64,000 bases of DNA, from contig NZ_OY787453.1 in assembly GCF_963678795.1 (NCBI RefSeq), positions 1,736,001-1,800,000 on the forward strand. The letters run 5' to 3'. A program made the position numbers and the translations under genes. The notes beneath the pieces are model-generated. The model saw nothing but the letters and a program-made list of their open reading frames with translations. It searched no databases and was not told the DNA's origin. Source of the stretch: an uncultured Methanoregula sp. Lineage in GTDB: Archaea; Halobacteriota; Methanomicrobia; Methanomicrobiales; Methanospirillaceae. Shown here one piece after another: positions 63,510 through 64,000 of this stretch. Positions within the stretch are counted from its first letter, which is position 1. The number at the start of each line of letters is the position of its first letter.

Positions 63510-64000
63510 TCACGGGGATCCGTCTGCTACCGGGCTGTCGATCCATAACCGGGACTTCAGGAGTATTGCCGCAAGGATGCCTATCAGGAGGAGGGCCGGG
63601 AGGAATGCAACAATAACCTGCCCGTTTGCGATATAGGGGTAGCCGATATTGACGATGCAGTCCGTAATGGCATGGAGCAGGACAGCAATCCAGATGCTTC
63701 CGGTCTTTAAGACCGCGTAGCTGAATATGATGCCGATCACTACCGTCCAGACGAGATACACGATATTACCGGCAATAAGGTTGTCCGGGAAATTCAGCCC
63801 CATGAGCATCAGCGGAAAATGCCAGAGGCCCCAGAGAAGGCCGATAAGGACTACTCCTTTGTACCCCCCGAAGAGCGCAAACATCCGGTCCTGGAGGTAA
63901 AACCGCCAGCCGTACTCCTCGCCGAGGAATTTTGGCCAGGATACAAAGAAGGTCACAAGGTACAGGCCAAGGAACGTGAGAAAGAGGGTCGGGTTGAAAC
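63510..64000 (-). CDS. CPBP (CAAX/Abi-type) intramembrane protease, 5' end outside window
   Basis: At least 163 codons are visible, open to the right edge with no start forced. The motifs of the family are EExxxR (E-E-Y-G-W-R), then F/LxxxH (L-W-G-L-W-H), and HxxxD (H-A-I-T-D). These are the metal-binding and catalytic sites of CPBP (Rce1-like) glutamic proteases in the membrane. The role is unknown; some act in bacteriocin immunity. A GTG near 63956 is in frame but family members extend farther upstream. Confidence 0.82.
   Translation of the reverse strand, partial: FNPTLFLTFLGLYLVTFFVSWPKFLGEEYGWRFYLQDRMFALFGGYKGVVLIGLLWGLWHFPLMLMGLNFPDNLIAGNIVYLVWTVVIGIIFSYAVLKTGSIWIAVLLHAITDCIVNIGYPYIANGQVIVAFLPALLLIGILAAILLKSRLWIDSPVADGSP

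Overview
The window looks like the chromosome of a methanogenic archaeon of the order Methanomicrobiales, most like Methanoregula and its relatives. This is an inference from gene content: archaeal TFB, proteasome-activating nucleotidases, aMBF1, L30e, a DUF3821 surface protein, TraB, a phosphomevalonate dehydratase subunit, and many PAS-domain histidine kinases of the type common in that order. Most genes are GC-rich and closely packed. No RNA polymerase, rRNA or intact tRNA gene was seen.

Layout. 1-7.4 kb: membrane and housekeeping genes (partial AI-2E transporter, TrkH, TraB, a surface protein, a caspase-like protein, AIM24). 7.5-13.5 kb: a signalling block of a PAS kinase, a single-domain receiver, a receiver-PAS-PAS kinase, a DUF2202 lipoprotein and another receiver. 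13.6-22.5 kb: an accessory region with a degenerate ~25-bp repeat array interrupted by a complete IS5-like element (13-bp inverted repeats, 8-bp target duplication), a dispersed repeat carrying decayed tRNA-Leu-like 3' halves, a Fic protein, a 1239-residue AT-rich STAND-type NTPase with a nuclease-like N terminus, and a helically phased RATCA array. 23.2-28.9 kb: an eight-gene anaerobic cobalamin operon (cbiT-L-F-G-H-C-D-E) with mostly overlapping genes. 29-34.4 kb: FKBP isomerase, CYTH protein, phosphoesterase, a frameshifted lipoprotein, and a B12-binding radical SAM protein. 34.5-44 kb: two PAN-type ATPases, aMBF1, a soluble PAS kinase, and a phosphate transporter with its PhoU-like partner. 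44-53.8 kb: small lipoproteins, a flavodoxin-like protein, an acyltransferase, and sensor kinases, one next to a solute-binding protein. 54-64 kb: L30e, TFB, and a surface-protein block headed by an HTH regulator.

The most interesting signals are these. (1) A nearly identical TATA-plus-palindrome module abuts the start codons of the HTH gene at 63203 and the DUF3821 gene at 60444, which suggests one autoregulated envelope regulon that also covers two tandem paralogous membrane proteins. (2) Three copies of a ~100-nt intergenic element, near 4.0, 30.6 and 37.4 kb, carry a hairpin with a compensatory base change and may be a structured RNA or DNA family. (3) The NTPase-Fic accessory region may be a defence island. 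(4) A lipoprotein gene is broken, or switchable, at a G7 tract.

Limits: all assignments were read by eye from sequence and protein patterns, with no database search. Domain positions without a named residue are approximate.
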